Assembly (NCBI GenBank): GCA_964369625.1
Contig: CAYJFC010000005.1
Location: 1-54,657 of the forward strand
Direction of reading: 5' to 3'
Length of the DNA stretch: 54,657 nucleotides
Origin: CAKOSP01 sp964369625
GTDB lineage: Bacteria > Bacillota_I > Bacilli_A > RF39 > UBA660
Position numbers and translations under genes: made by a program. The stretch's first letter is position 1; each line of letters starts with the position of its first letter. The notes under the pieces are model-generated. The model searched no databases and was not told the DNA's origin. It saw only the letters and a program-made list of their open reading frames with translations. Shown here one piece after another: positions 7,741-16,712 of this stretch.

Positions 7741-9771
7741 ATGGAAACTGAAAAAATTAAAAGTGAATTAAGTACACTTAGAAAAAATTTGATGGGCTTA
7801 GGAGATGAAATCGCAAAATTAAGAAGGGAAATTAAATTATATAAGGATAAAGATTCTATAATTATATATAGATATTGTATAAAAGAAGAACAGTCAAAAT
7901 TATATAATTATGCTCATGAAATACATGATTTAAAGGTTGAACTTAATAAAAACAATAAGTTAATTGAAGAGCAAAGACAAAGAAAAGTTAAAAAAGAAAA
8001 GAAATTAAAGGTTAGTGATATAAGAAAACAAATTGCGCCAGTTATAAATTATATTATTTTTGAAAATGGTGAAATAAATAACTATGGAAGTGATGCACTA
8101 ATAAAATTATATAAGGATATTTATTATTTTGGAAAAAAAGATAAAGAAATTTATTTGTCTAAAATAATTAATTATTTAATAAATCTATGTGAAAATAAAA
8201 CCACTAATGAAGTGACGCTTATTTTTAATCAAATAAGACAAATAAATAAAACTGCCTCTGTATTTATTAAAGATAAAAAAGATAGAAAATTTTATAAAGA
8301 GATAAATAGAATGCTAAAAAAATATAAAGTTGTATCACTAGAACCAAAAGAAAAAAATAATTCTATGATCCAAATATTTGATGAATTGTTAACCCAAAGA
8401 AAATATGTTCCTTTTATAAAAAGATTATTAAACAAAAAAAATTATACTTTTGATATCTATAATATGTATGATAGTTATAATAATCATTATTTTGTAAAGT
8501 TAATACGTAAACTAATTGAAAGTATGAAATTAGAATTATCTTATGCAAAAGAAGATTATTTGCCAAAAGAATATATTATCGAAGTTATTAAAGAATTTAA
8601 TAATAGTAATTTGAAGTTATCAAGTGAAGATATATTAAAAATCAAAGAAATTTTAGATGAATCAAAAAATGAATTTGCATCAAAAAGATCTAAAAAAAGT
8701 GAAGATATGTATATGATATTGGATAAATTATTTGATATAAAAAAAACAAATCAATCAGCAACAAAAAATGTAGAATGGTTTATGTTTGAACCAAAAGAAA
8801 ATATTGAAGAAAAAAGCAGTGGAGATTATATAATTAGTTTTAATAATGATAAATTGTACAATAATATTGCGTACTCTATTAAGCGATTAGATAATGGTAA
8901 CTATGTGCTAAAAGTTCATGTTAGGGATGTAACAAATATGTTTATGATGGATACTCCAATTTATGATGTATTAAAAAATGAGGTAGACAATACTGTTTTA
9001 CTAAGTAATCACAAAGAGTATTTAAATAGAGCAAGTTTTAATAAAAAAGAATTAAAAAATGCTTTGACTTATGAATTTGAAATTAATAATAAACCACAAG
9101 TAGTAAGATATGAAGTGTATCAAAATAAAATAAAAATAAATGATTATATTAATTTTAAGGAAGATGATACACTAGATACTAAATCAAATCGTAGGTTCTT
9201 TATATTTGAACAATTATATACAATACTACATAGTGATAAGGTTCACAGAATAGATAGAGTTTTTAATCATTTTGTATCAAAATTCATTACGTATAGATTT
9301 CAAAATTTGAATTTACCTATGATTTATAAGGGGCAGGAAAAACTTGACACAAAATTAAGAAAAAAAATAATGTCTAATATTAATTCTTATACAAAAAAAT
9401 TAGATAAACATGATGCTAATATAGTTGTGGGAACTATCGAAGAAGAAACAAATGTAGCATATTATTCTCAAAAAGCTATTCAAAATTTTACTTCGCAAGA
9501 TAGATATGTGGATATTTTAGGTCCAGTTAATAATTTTATAAGACTTACAATACAACAAATAACAAAAGATACATTAGTAAAGAAAAATGAACGTATTAAT
9601 TTTTTTGAAGATGTTTATGCACCTGAATCAGAATTTAAAGATGTTAGTTATGAAACAAGAAAAGTTGTAGAGGAAAAACACAAAGATACTATAAAAGAAA
9701 TAATTAAACATATGGATGAAGCAGAAGGTATTACTGCTTATGTTAGAAATAATACAAGAAAAAAATCTTAA
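7741..9771 (+). CDS. Coiled-coil protein with degenerate RNB (RNase II/R) domain
   Basis: 676 residues. Residues 1-95 are a charged coiled coil, 100-345 are helical and unassigned. Residues 361-600 align by eye with the RNB exoribonuclease domain: DNGNYVLKVHVRDVTNMF (family: NGxYxLGVHIADVSHYV), then ALTYEFEINNKPQVVRYEVY, and near the end NFTSQDRYVDILGPVNNFIRL-like residues matching HFTSPIRRYxDLxVHR. The acidic metal cluster (family IDxxxxxDxDDA) is replaced by FNNDKLYNNIA, so all four catalytic aspartates are lost. It should bind RNA or a partner but not cut. It has its own promoter and sits between the penicillin-binding protein and mraY, an unexpected place. The fold call is inference from motifs; a different beta-barrel origin is possible. 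Confidence 0.55.
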   Translation: METEKIKSELSTLRKNLMGLGDEIAKLRREIKLYKDKDSIIIYRYCIKEEQSKLYNYAHEIHDLKVELNKNNKLIEEQRQRKVKKEKKLKVSDIRKQIAPVINYIIFENGEINNYGSDALIKLYKDIYYFGKKDKEIYLSKIINYLINLCENKTTNEVTLIFNQIRQINKTASVFIKDKKDRKFYKEINRMLKKYKVVSLEPKEKNNSMIQIFDELLTQRKYVPFIKRLLNKKNYTFDIYNMYDSYNNHYFVKLIRKLIESMKLELSYAKEDYLPKEYIIEVIKEFNNSNLKLSSEDILKIKEILDESKNEFASKRSKKSEDMYMILDKLFDIKKTNQSATKNVEWFMFEPKENIEEKSSGDYIISFNNDKLYNNIAYSIKRLDNGNYVLKVHVRDVTNMFMMDTPIYDVLKNEVDNTVLLSNHKEYLNRASFNKKELKNALTYEFEINNKPQVVRYEVYQNKIKINDYINFKEDDTLDTKSNRRFFIFEQLYTILHSDKVHRIDRVFNHFVSKFITYRFQNLNLPMIYKGQEKLDTKLRKKIMSNINSYTKKLDKHDANIVVGTIEEETNVAYYSQKAIQNFTSQDRYVDILGPVNNFIRLTIQQITKDTLVKKNERINFFEDVYAPESEFKDVSYETRKVVEEKHKDTIKEIIKHMDEAEGITAYVRNNTRKKS

Positions 9772-9862
9772 GTTAAAAAAATGTAAATCCTAATATTATA
9801 TATATTTTATATAATATTTTTGTTTAAAGTATAGTATAATAGTTATGAAAGAGGTGGAAAGT

Positions 9863-10855
9863 ATGTTAATACTTGCTAAAGCTGCAATGGCGATGATGCT
9901 AGGTTTTATACTGGCAATCATAACTGGAATTATAGCAATACCATTACTAAAAAAAAGAAAAATTGGTCAATTTGTTAGTAATTTAATTCATACTAGACAC
10001 CAAGAAAAACAAGGAACTCCTACGATGGGAGGGATCATATTTATAATACCAGTTATATTATCTTTATTATTGCTCTGGTCAAGAGGCAGTATAAATATTA
10101 GTTATAATTTGGGTATTTTAATATTTGTTTTCGTGGCATATGGTGCTTTAGGTTTTGCGGATGATTATTTGAAAGTATATAAAAAAAATAATGACGGAAT
10201 ACCACTTGTTACTAAATTTTTAATACAAATGATAATAGCCTTAATTTTCTTTTACTTATATTTAAGAGGTGGAGGAGACCCTGTTTTAACAATATCAGGA
10301 CTTAATTTATCAATTCCTCTTGAATGGGCATTTGGAATTTTTATATTATTAATGTTAGTAGGAACAACAAATGCAGTTAATATAACCGATGGTTTAGATG
10401 GTTTAGCATCTGGACTAAGTGTTATCTCATTCCTAGCTTATGGTATTATTGCTTGGAACTGTGGATGGCTTGCTGGTTATGAAGAAATAGCAATATTTTG
10501 CTTCGTATTAGTTGGATCGCTCATGGGCTTTTTAATATTTAATTCTCATCCGGCTAAGGTATTTATGGGAGATTTAGGTTCTCTTGCATTAGGTGGAGCG
10601 CTTGCAACAATTGCTATTATAACTAAACATGAATTTTCGTTAGTATTAATAGGTGGGGTATTTGTAATAGAAGTTGTAACTAGTTTAATACAAATTATAG
10701 CCATAAGAAAATTTAAAAAGAAAATATTTAAAAAAGCACCACTACATCATCACTTTGAAGAACTTGATTGGGATGAACAAGATATTATAAAAGTATTTTG
10801 GATTGTCGGATTAATCCTTGCTATGATAGCAATTACATATGGGGTATGGTTATAA
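9863..10855 (+). CDS. mraY: Phospho-N-acetylmuramoyl-pentapeptide transferase
   Basis: 330 residues, about ten membrane segments. It transfers phospho-MurNAc-pentapeptide to undecaprenyl phosphate, making lipid I on the cytoplasmic face. Family motifs are all visible: QGTPTMGG near the N-terminus, FADDYLK, the nucleophile region NITDGLDGLASG, VFMGDLGSLALGG and the APLHHHFE loop. ATG 9863 is the start, because GAGGTGG at 9851-9857 lies just before it; the in-frame ATG at 9845 would swallow that site. A TATAAT at 9835-9840 suggests a promoter in the short gap upstream. It ends one base before a TTGACA that begins the trpS promoter. Confidence 0.95.
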   Translation: MLILAKAAMAMMLGFILAIITGIIAIPLLKKRKIGQFVSNLIHTRHQEKQGTPTMGGIIFIIPVILSLLLLWSRGSINISYNLGILIFVFVAYGALGFADDYLKVYKKNNDGIPLVTKFLIQMIIALIFFYLYLRGGGDPVLTISGLNLSIPLEWAFGIFILLMLVGTTNAVNITDGLDGLASGLSVISFLAYGIIAWNCGWLAGYEEIAIFCFVLVGSLMGFLIFNSHPAKVFMGDLGSLALGGALATIAIITKHEFSLVLIGGVFVIEVVTSLIQIIAIRKFKKKIFKKAPLHHHFEELDWDEQDIIKVFWIVGLILAMIAITYGVWL

Positions 10856-10884
10856 TTGACACTAAAAAAAAGGTGTGATAAACT
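10856..10884 (+). promoter_or_regulatory. Promoter of trpS
   Basis: TTGACA (10856-10861), a perfect -35, then 17 bases and TAAACT (10879-10884), directly after the mraY stop codon. The frame is open from here into trpS, but this stretch is regulatory rather than coding. Confidence 0.5.
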
Positions 10885-10905
10885 TTTTATAGAAACGTCA
10901 AATAA

Positions 10906-10925
10906 AAGGGCTGTGCTCTTTTTTT
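10906..10925 (+). terminator. Short hairpin with T-tract upstream of trpS
   Basis: AAGGGC (10906-10911), loop TGT and GCTCTT (10915-10920), then a T run to 10925. It lies between the trpS promoter and start codon, so it could end mraY transcripts or act as a leader attenuator. No T-box specifier or antiterminator is recognisable. Confidence 0.4.
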
Positions 10926-10942
10926 GTGAAAAGAGGTTAATT

Positions 10943-11923
10943 ATGAAAAAAATAATAACGGGTATTCAACCATCGGGAACAATTCATCTTGGAAATTATA
11001 TTGGATCAATTAAACAAATGATAGATATGCAAGGAAAGTATGATTCTAAAATATTTATAGCAGATATGCATGCTATAACAGTTGATCAAAATCCAGAAGC
11101 ATTAAGACAAAATTGTAAAGAGTTAATAGCCCTTTATATAGCTTGTGGCCTAGATCCAGAAAAAAACACTATATTTATGCAATCTGATAATATATATCAT
11201 GCTAATGTTTCATGGTTTTTAGAATGTAATACACCTTATGGTGAATTATCTAGAATGACACAATTTAAAGATAAATCATCAAAAAATGTTTCTTTTTCAT
11301 CAGGACTTTTAACTTATCCAATTTTAATGGCAGCTGATATATTAATATATGATGTAGATTATGTACCAGTGGGCATTGATCAAAAGCAGCATGTTGAATT
11401 AACAAGAAATATCGCTATTAGGTTTAATAAAAAATATGGTGAAGTATTCAAGGTTCCAGAGCCTATTATGTCTAAATCAGGAACTAAAATTTTAGATTTA
11501 ATAGATCCAACTAAAAAAATGAGTAAATCTAGTGATAACCCTAAAACATATATATCTATGTTAGATGATTTAGAAGTTATTAGAAAAAAAATAATGAGTG
11601 CTACAACAGATAGTGAATGTATAGTAAAGTATGATATAGAAAAAAAAGCTGGTATATCAAATTTAATAAATATTGCTTCAAGTTTATCTGGTGAAAGTAT
11701 AAGTGAAATAGAATCAAAATTTGCTGGTAAAAATTATGGTGAATTTAAAAAATATGTAGCTGATATAACAGTAGCGGAATTATCTAAAATTCAAGATAAA
11801 TATTATGATTTAATTAATAATGGAAAATTAGATGAAATATTAGAAAAAGGAAAAATAATTACTAGTGAAATTGCTGAAGAAAAATATAATCAAATGAAAA
11901 AAGTTATAGGATTAGGGAAATAA
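10943..11923 (+). CDS. trpS: Tryptophanyl-tRNA synthetase
   Basis: 326 residues, the usual size for the bacterial class I enzyme that charges tRNA-Trp. The HIGH-type signature is PSGTIHLGNYIGS (near residue 10), and KMSKS appears as KKMSKSSDNP. The conserved GVDQ-type site is GIDQKQHVELTRNIA. The start is ATG 10943, with AAGAGGTT at 10931-10938; the frame is open upstream but that DNA holds a promoter and hairpin. The following MazG-like gene starts two bases after the stop, suggesting cotranscription. Confidence 0.95.
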   Translation: MKKIITGIQPSGTIHLGNYIGSIKQMIDMQGKYDSKIFIADMHAITVDQNPEALRQNCKELIALYIACGLDPEKNTIFMQSDNIYHANVSWFLECNTPYGELSRMTQFKDKSSKNVSFSSGLLTYPILMAADILIYDVDYVPVGIDQKQHVELTRNIAIRFNKKYGEVFKVPEPIMSKSGTKILDLIDPTKKMSKSSDNPKTYISMLDDLEVIRKKIMSATTDSECIVKYDIEKKAGISNLINIASSLSGESISEIESKFAGKNYGEFKKYVADITVAELSKIQDKYYDLINNGKLDEILEKGKIITSEIAEEKYNQMKKVIGLGK

Positions 11924-11925
11924 TA

Positions 11926-12222
11926 ATGGAAGAAAATATACAAAAAAGAATATTTCAAAATAAAATAAATAAAGGTTTTAATATTACTGATGTTCCAAAA
12001 GAGTTTTGTGCTATGATGGAAGAAATGGGTGAGGCCTATAGTGCATATCGTAAGAAAAAGGATGACTTGGGTGAAGAACTTGCCGATGTTGCTATATTTT
12101 TATTTTCTATAGCAGAAATAACTGGATATGACTTATTAGATGAAATATCTAAAAAAATGGCCATCAATGAAAAAAGACAGTATAAAAATATTGATGGTGT
12201 ACTTTATAAAGTAGAAAGTTAA
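11926..12222 (+). CDS. MazG-like NTP pyrophosphohydrolase
   Basis: 98 residues, a single all-alpha MazG-type domain. The metal-binding pattern ExxE...ExxD is visible as EEMGEAYSAYRKK followed by LGEELADVAIFL. Such enzymes hydrolyse NTPs or dNTPs to the monophosphate, sometimes as house-cleaning. It follows trpS by two bases and ends just before a strong terminator, so it is the last gene of the trpS unit. The substrate is unknown. Confidence 0.8.
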   Translation: MEENIQKRIFQNKINKGFNITDVPKEFCAMMEEMGEAYSAYRKKKDDLGEELADVAIFLFSIAEITGYDLLDEISKKMAINEKRQYKNIDGVLYKVES

Positions 12223-12230
12223 ATATATGA

Positions 12231-12262
12231 AAAAAAGACTTGAAATTTCAAGTCTTTTTTAT
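12231..12262. terminator. Bidirectional terminator between MazG-like gene and tRNA
   Basis: A perfect inverted repeat: AAAAAAGACTTGAAA (12231-12245) pairs with TTTCAAGTCTTTTTT (12246-12260). The A and T flanks suit both strands, serving the MazG-like gene (+) and the tRNA-Arg transcript (-). Confidence 0.85.
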
Positions 12263-12269
12263 TTTTAAA

Positions 12270-12346
12270 TGGCGTTTCCGAAAGGATTCGAACCTTTGAC
12301 CGTACGCTTAGAAGGCGTATGCTCTATCCAGCTGAGCTACGGAAAC
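12270..12346 (-). tRNA. tRNA-Arg (anticodon UCU)
   Basis: On the minus strand: acceptor GTTTCCG/CGGAAAC, D arm GCTC...GAGC, anticodon stem TACGC/GCGTA with loop CTTCTAA (anticodon TCT, plus-strand AGA at 12310-12312), and T arm AAAGG TTCGAAT CCTTT. The discriminator is G and CCA is encoded (plus-strand TGG at 12270-12272). It reads AGA, a frequent Arg codon in this AT-rich genome. No integrated element or repeated 3' end is seen next to it. Confidence 0.97.
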
Positions 12347-12382
12347 AACTGAACTAGAACAATTATACACTTTTTTTATCAA

Positions 12383-13321
12383 TTAATCAAGTAAAACCGA
12401 CACATTTTTCTCACTTGGGATATCAAATATTACTGATTTTATATCATATGTATCACGTAGCGATAAAAAAATAGAGTATTTTACTTCTTCAATTATTTCA
12501 TCGCTAGATAAATCTGCAATAATTTCGTTATTAAAACTTATGTTAATAGTTTCTTCTAAAATTTCATAAGACTCTAAGGTTGCAGATACTTTTAAATAAC
12601 TAATTAAATTAGTTTGATTAACTAATGATGTTTGTAAATTTTTAATTATTATTTCTACTTTTTCATAATTACTATTTTCAAATTTACTTATAGGAATATA
12701 GTAGGTATATTCATTATTTTTAGCTATGTAGTAATTTATAGTTTGAGTTGTGTTTTTGAAATTAGTTATGTCATAAACTTTATTGATCCCAAATTGCTTA
12801 TCAATTGTATTAGGTAACGTTATATTATTTTGGGGTAATTTAATTAATTTTTCATCATTAATAAAAATCATTAGTTCATTAATTTCTTTGAATTCACACA
12901 GTGAAAAAACAAGAGATTCTATAATTTGTATTTCTTCTTCTTTAGTTGAGTTTAAAAATTCTTCGGAAAAATTTAATTTTAGTAGTCCATCATTTAATGA
13001 AAAATCAATTAATTTTGTATTTTCAGGAATTACACCATAAAAACCTACGGGAATATACTCACTGTAGGAACTTTTTTTGGTAAGGGTTTCAACTAGATAA
13101 GGAATTTCTTTATTTATATCATTTTCTTTTTTTAATATATTTATTCTAGAAACATAATTATTTTCATCTATTAAATATATGGGAGTTTTAACAGCTTCGA
13201 TATATGTAATAGAACTATTTATTTTGTTAAAATTGTTTACCGGAAATAAATATAAAAATATTAATACAAATAAAGCTAGTGAAGATATTAATATTCTTTT
13301 TATAGCATTGTTTTTAATCAT
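12383..13321 (-). CDS. gerM: GerMN-domain sporulation/germination protein
   Basis: 312 residues: an N-terminal signal anchor (about 10-27), then two GerMN domains. The first shows TKLIDFSLNDGLLKLNFS followed by a helix and a strand, IQIIESLVFSLCEFKEINELMI-like. The second (ETINISFNNEI) repeats the pattern near the C-terminus. GerM is a mother-cell or outer-forespore-membrane protein needed for sporulation and germination in Bacillus. No lipobox cysteine is evident, unlike the Bacillus lipoprotein. AAGGTGA precedes the start. It lies downstream of gerE on the same strand but is separated from it by a terminator. Confidence 0.8.
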   Translation of the reverse strand: MIKNNAIKRILISSLALFVLIFLYLFPVNNFNKINSSITYIEAVKTPIYLIDENNYVSRINILKKENDINKEIPYLVETLTKKSSYSEYIPVGFYGVIPENTKLIDFSLNDGLLKLNFSEEFLNSTKEEEIQIIESLVFSLCEFKEINELMIFINDEKLIKLPQNNITLPNTIDKQFGINKVYDITNFKNTTQTINYYIAKNNEYTYYIPISKFENSNYEKVEIIIKNLQTSLVNQTNLISYLKVSATLESYEILEETINISFNNEIIADLSSDEIIEEVKYSIFLSLRDTYDIKSVIFDIPSEKNVSVLLD

Positions 13322-13351
13322 AAAGTCACCTTATTAAATTATATTATTACA

Positions 13352-13378
13352 TAAAAAAAACATACTAATTATTAGTAT
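13352..13378 (-). terminator. Terminator of gerE
   Basis: On the minus strand, the inverted repeat ATACTAA/TTAGTAT (13362-13378, 3-base loop) is followed by G and eight T (plus-strand A run 13353-13360), just past the gerE stop. Confidence 0.75.
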
Positions 13379-13386
13379 ATTTTATT

Positions 13387-13593
13387 TTAAATATTTATTT
13401 CACCAAGTTTGAGTAATTCGATTATTGCTTGACTTCTACCTTTTACTTCCAGTTTTTGCATTGTATTAGACACATGGTTTCTAACGGTTTTTTCGCTTAT
13501 GTGTAAATCTTGTGCAATTTCTTTAGTTGTTTTATTTTTAGTTAGCAAATCAAAAACTTCTTTTTCTCTTATGGTTAATATACTTTTTCTCAT
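13387..13593 (-). CDS. gerE: GerE-type LuxR-family transcription regulator
   Basis: About 68 residues, only a LuxR-type helix-turn-helix domain with no receiver, as in Bacillus GerE, which tunes sigma-K genes late in the mother cell. LTIREKEVFDLL, KTTKEIAQDLHISEKTVRNH and GRSQAIIELLKLGEI closely follow the GerE consensus. ATG at 13593 is used, with AAGGAAG about eight bases upstream; an in-frame GTG at 13602 is the alternative and would overlap that site. It lies between spoIIIAH and gerM on the same strand, which supports a sporulation role over other orphan LuxR domains. Confidence 0.85.
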   Translation of the reverse strand: MRKSILTIREKEVFDLLTKNKTTKEIAQDLHISEKTVRNHVSNTMQKLEVKGRSQAIIELLKLGEINI

Positions 13594-13657
13594 AACCCTC
13601 ACTTCCTTATATGCTACATTGTATAATATGTTTCATTATAGGGAATGTGAAGGGCTA

Positions 13658-14146
13658 TTAACCTTCAAATTTAACAGTTATATACATTTGTGTGTCATAT
13701 TTTTCTTGAATAGCTCTAATTATATTATTAGCTAAAGTTGAATCATGTTTATCCCCTGAGATAGTAATGTTAATTTGATCACTAGTTATTTTAATAAAAG
13801 CATCAAGAGAAAACTTTTCTTTTAACAAAGTTTCAAGTTCTTCGGTTTTGCTTTTTTTATTATTTAGTGCTTGAAGCAATTCATACGCATCATTTTTTTC
13901 TTCAATGGATGCAGTTTCATCAAGTAATATTAGTTCGTTAGCCTCAATTTCTTTTAATGTAGCTTCATCATAAGCGATTCTAAGTGCAGTTAAACTATCT
14001 GTTTGTTCAATGTTTATTACTGGTTCAGAGGAACCCGTAATGTTTTCAATTTGTAGTGCTTCATCTCCGATAGTAATATAATATATACCTAATACTAATA
14101 TAAGCGAGAATAGCGTAATAAACCATAAATTTTGTTTGTTAATCAT
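13658..14146 (-). CDS. spoIIIAH: SpoIIIAH-like engulfment channel protein
   Basis: 162 residues: KQNLWFITLFSLILVLGIYYI forms an N-terminal membrane anchor, followed by a linker, a helix with IEEKNDAYELLQALN, and a C-terminal ring-building-like domain with AFIKI, INITISG and NNIIRAIQEKYD. This matches SpoIIIAH, the mother-cell half of the SpoIIIAH-SpoIIQ channel. GGAGG precedes the ATG. The other spoIIIA genes (AA-AG) are not next to it in this window, so the usual operon is split here. gerE follows on the same strand. Confidence 0.8.
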   Translation of the reverse strand: MINKQNLWFITLFSLILVLGIYYITIGDEALQIENITGSSEPVINIEQTDSLTALRIAYDEATLKEIEANELILLDETASIEEKNDAYELLQALNNKKSKTEELETLLKEKFSLDAFIKITSDQINITISGDKHDSTLANNIIRAIQEKYDTQMYITVKFEG

Positions 14147-14264
14147 TTTTTTCCTCCATTTTATAATAAATGTTATGAATAATCATAAAAATAATTCCAA
14201 ATTTTATATAAAAAAAAGGAAAATAATAATTTTTCGCTAATATAAATAGTGAAGGGAGAAAACA

Positions 14265-16307
14265 TTGAGAAAAAAAGTTATAGTTGTTAAACAAACAAGT
14301 ATTAAAGATTGTGGAGCAGCGTGTCTTTTATCAGTTATAAAATATTACAACGGTTTTGTTCCACTAGAAACAATTAAAATTGACACTAATACATCTAATG
14401 CAGGAACTAATTTCTATGAACTTATTAAAAGTGCTAATAGATATGGTTTTGATGCAGTAGGGTATCAATTGTCACCAGAAAAAATATATGATGATAAAAG
14501 AATATTTCCTGCAATATGCCAGGTAATAATTAGAAATATGACTCACTTTATAGTGATATATTCTATTGATAAAAAAAATGCAATTATAATGGATCCAGCA
14601 TTTGGTAAAAAAACAATAGATTATAATGATTTTTTTGAAATTTGGACTGGCGCTATACTTGAACTTACACCTAGAAATTCTATTTTATTTATAAAAAATA
14701 GTAATAATTTATTTGATTTAATTATGAATATAATTGTTAAAGAAAAAAAACTTATAACAAAACTACTTTTTACCAGTTTAATGTTTATAATAATTACAAT
14801 AATAAGTGCTTATTATTTTCAAATAACTATGAGTAATTTAAATGCTGATGTTGATATTTTTAAATTTATTCTCTTATTTTTTATTTTAATATTTTTATTC
14901 AAAGGAATATTAGTATATATTAGAAAATATTATGAAATGCATTTAAATAAAAATATAGATGTTAGTTTATTAAAAGAATTTTTTTATCATTTGTTTAATC
15001 TTCCTTTAAAAGTCGTAGATACAAAAAATGATGGTGAAATAATTACTAGAGCAAATGATTTGAATTCTATTAAATATTTAATAACCCAAATAATATTGTC
15101 ATTGTCACTAGATGTTATTTTGATGATTATAGCAATTCCTTTGTTAATAATAATAGATGGCATATTATTTATGATAGTATTTATAATTATTATAATATAC
15201 GCGCTAATTACAATAATATTTAATAAAATAATATCAAAAAAAATCATAAAAAATAAAGATTTAGAAGTTTGCTTTAATACCTGTATACTTGATAATGTTA
15301 GGTTATTTAAAAATGTTAAAAGACTTAATAAAACTACAAAAGTTTTACTAGAAATAGAAAATGAAAGTAGTAAATATTTATATGATACTTTTAAAATTGA
15401 AAAATCAAATACCTTATATTTAGGAATCAAGAATATTGTTAATGAACTTTTATATGTAATGGTTAATACTATAGGGTTTTATAATGTATATAAAAATAAT
15501 ATGACTATTACTAATTTAATAACATTTAATATGCTTATGAACTTTTTTATAGATCCCATAAAAAATTTAATTAGTAATATATTAAAATATAATTTTATTA
15601 AAGCATCGTATCACAGATTAAATGAATTCATGGATATTAAAGAAGAATCACTAGGATCGATTCAAATGATAGAAAAGTATGATATATCACTAGAAAACGT
15701 TACATTTGGATATAATGATTTATATAAGGTCTTAAAAAAAATAAATATTGTGATTAAAGAAAAGGAGCATGTCCTTCTTAAAGGAAAAAGTGGAAGTGGT
15801 AAAAGTACAATATGCAAATTACTTTTAAAAGAAGAATTAAATTATGAAGGTAATATTAATATAAATAATATTGATTTGAAAAATATAAATTTAAATACAA
15901 TCAGAAATTTTATAACTTATATATCCCAAAAAGAGTATTTGTATTCTAAAACTATATACGATAATATAAGTTTTCATAATGACATTGAAACTGAAAAATT
16001 TGATAAAATATGTAAATTATGTATGGTTGATAGTATATTAAAAAATAAATCTTTAAGTTATGAATCTTTGCTAGAAAACGATACTAATAATTTCTCTGGA
16101 GGAGAAAAACAAAGAATCATTTTAGCTAGAGCTTGCCTAAATGATTTTAGCATTTTAATTATCGATGAGGCTTTAAGTGAAGTTGATTTAGAAACTGAAA
16201 TTAAAATTATTAAAAATTTAAAAAAACATTTTAAAAATAAAACAATAATATATATTACTCATAAAAATGTCGATAAAGAATTTAAGAAGGTGATTGACTT
16301 TGCATAA
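14265..16307 (+). CDS. Bacteriocin ABC exporter with C39 leader peptidase
   Basis: 680 residues in three parts. A peptidase C39 domain (1-135) has Gln10, Cys16 (DCGAAC), His94 (MTHFIVIYS) and Asp110 (DPAFG). A six-helix ABC membrane domain (about 155-440) follows. The ATPase has Walker A GKSGSGKST near 507, signature NNFSGGEKQR near 609 and Walker B ILIIDEAL. Such proteins cut double-glycine leaders and export the peptide. Translation starts at TTG 14265, set by GAAGGGAGA (14251-14259). The two candidate substrates are encoded at 16713-17013. The downstream accessory gene overlaps its end by eight bases. Confidence 0.92.
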   Translation: MRKKVIVVKQTSIKDCGAACLLSVIKYYNGFVPLETIKIDTNTSNAGTNFYELIKSANRYGFDAVGYQLSPEKIYDDKRIFPAICQVIIRNMTHFIVIYSIDKKNAIIMDPAFGKKTIDYNDFFEIWTGAILELTPRNSILFIKNSNNLFDLIMNIIVKEKKLITKLLFTSLMFIIITIISAYYFQITMSNLNADVDIFKFILLFFILIFLFKGILVYIRKYYEMHLNKNIDVSLLKEFFYHLFNLPLKVVDTKNDGEIITRANDLNSIKYLITQIILSLSLDVILMIIAIPLLIIIDGILFMIVFIIIIIYALITIIFNKIISKKIIKNKDLEVCFNTCILDNVRLFKNVKRLNKTTKVLLEIENESSKYLYDTFKIEKSNTLYLGIKNIVNELLYVMVNTIGFYNVYKNNMTITNLITFNMLMNFFIDPIKNLISNILKYNFIKASYHRLNEFMDIKEESLGSIQMIEKYDISLENVTFGYNDLYKVLKKINIVIKEKEHVLLKGKSGSGKSTICKLLLKEELNYEGNININNIDLKNINLNTIRNFITYISQKEYLYSKTIYDNISFHNDIETEKFDKICKLCMVDSILKNKSLSYESLLENDTNNFSGGEKQRIILARACLNDFSILIIDEALSEVDLETEIKIIKNLKKHFKNKTIIYITHKNVDKEFKKVIDFA

Positions 16308-16701
16308 TATTAAATATCAAGATTTGCTAAATATAAATTATCACAAATCTTTAATACTATATATTTTTATAGTATCAATAGTAAGTTTATTATTGTACAG
16401 TAATTTTAAATATGTCTATTCAACATATGAATTAACAGGTATCGCTAAAAACAATGAAATTATTATAAATTTACCAATAGCTGACTCTGATACTTTTAAA
16501 AAAGGTGAATATATAACAATAAATGGTGAAATATACAGCTACTATGTTATATCATATGGTGAAAATATAATAGCAGAAACTGAAAGTCAAATTGTAACTA
16601 TAAAAACTACTAATATTATTAAAGATAATGAAATTACAAACATTGTTATGTACTACGATTATGAAAAATTAATTAATAAGATAATTAATTATATAATTTA
16701 G
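16300..16701 (+). CDS. Short membrane protein, probable exporter accessory factor
   Basis: 133 residues. One membrane segment (about 18-37) is followed by a beta-rich extracytoplasmic part (IIINLPIADSDTFKKGEYITI), resembling the first strands of a HlyD/lipoyl-type domain, as in minimal bacteriocin secretion accessory proteins. It lacks the long coiled coil of full-size HlyD proteins. An immunity role is an alternative, since no other immunity candidate is visible in the locus. TTG 16300 is chosen as start because AAGGTG lies seven bases upstream; TTG 16294 would be too close. The C-terminus ends in NKIINYII, and the stop touches the ribosome site of the peptide genes. Confidence 0.55.
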   Translation: MHNIKYQDLLNINYHKSLILYIFIVSIVSLLLYSNFKYVYSTYELTGIAKNNEIIINLPIADSDTFKKGEYITINGEIYSYYVISYGENIIAETESQIVTIKTTNIIKDNEITNIVMYYDYEKLINKIINYII

Positions 16702-16712
16702 AAAGGAGTAAT

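Noticed and set aside
10856..10942. N-terminal extension of trpS from a TTG at 10856
   Set aside because: The stretch holds the -35/-10 and a hairpin with T-tract, and TrpRS normally begins at MKKIITGIQPSG, encoded from 10943 with a good ribosome site.
12270..12346. tRNA-Arg as an integration site
   Set aside because: No repeat of the tRNA 3' end and no integrase or cargo are found next to it; flanking genes are core genes.
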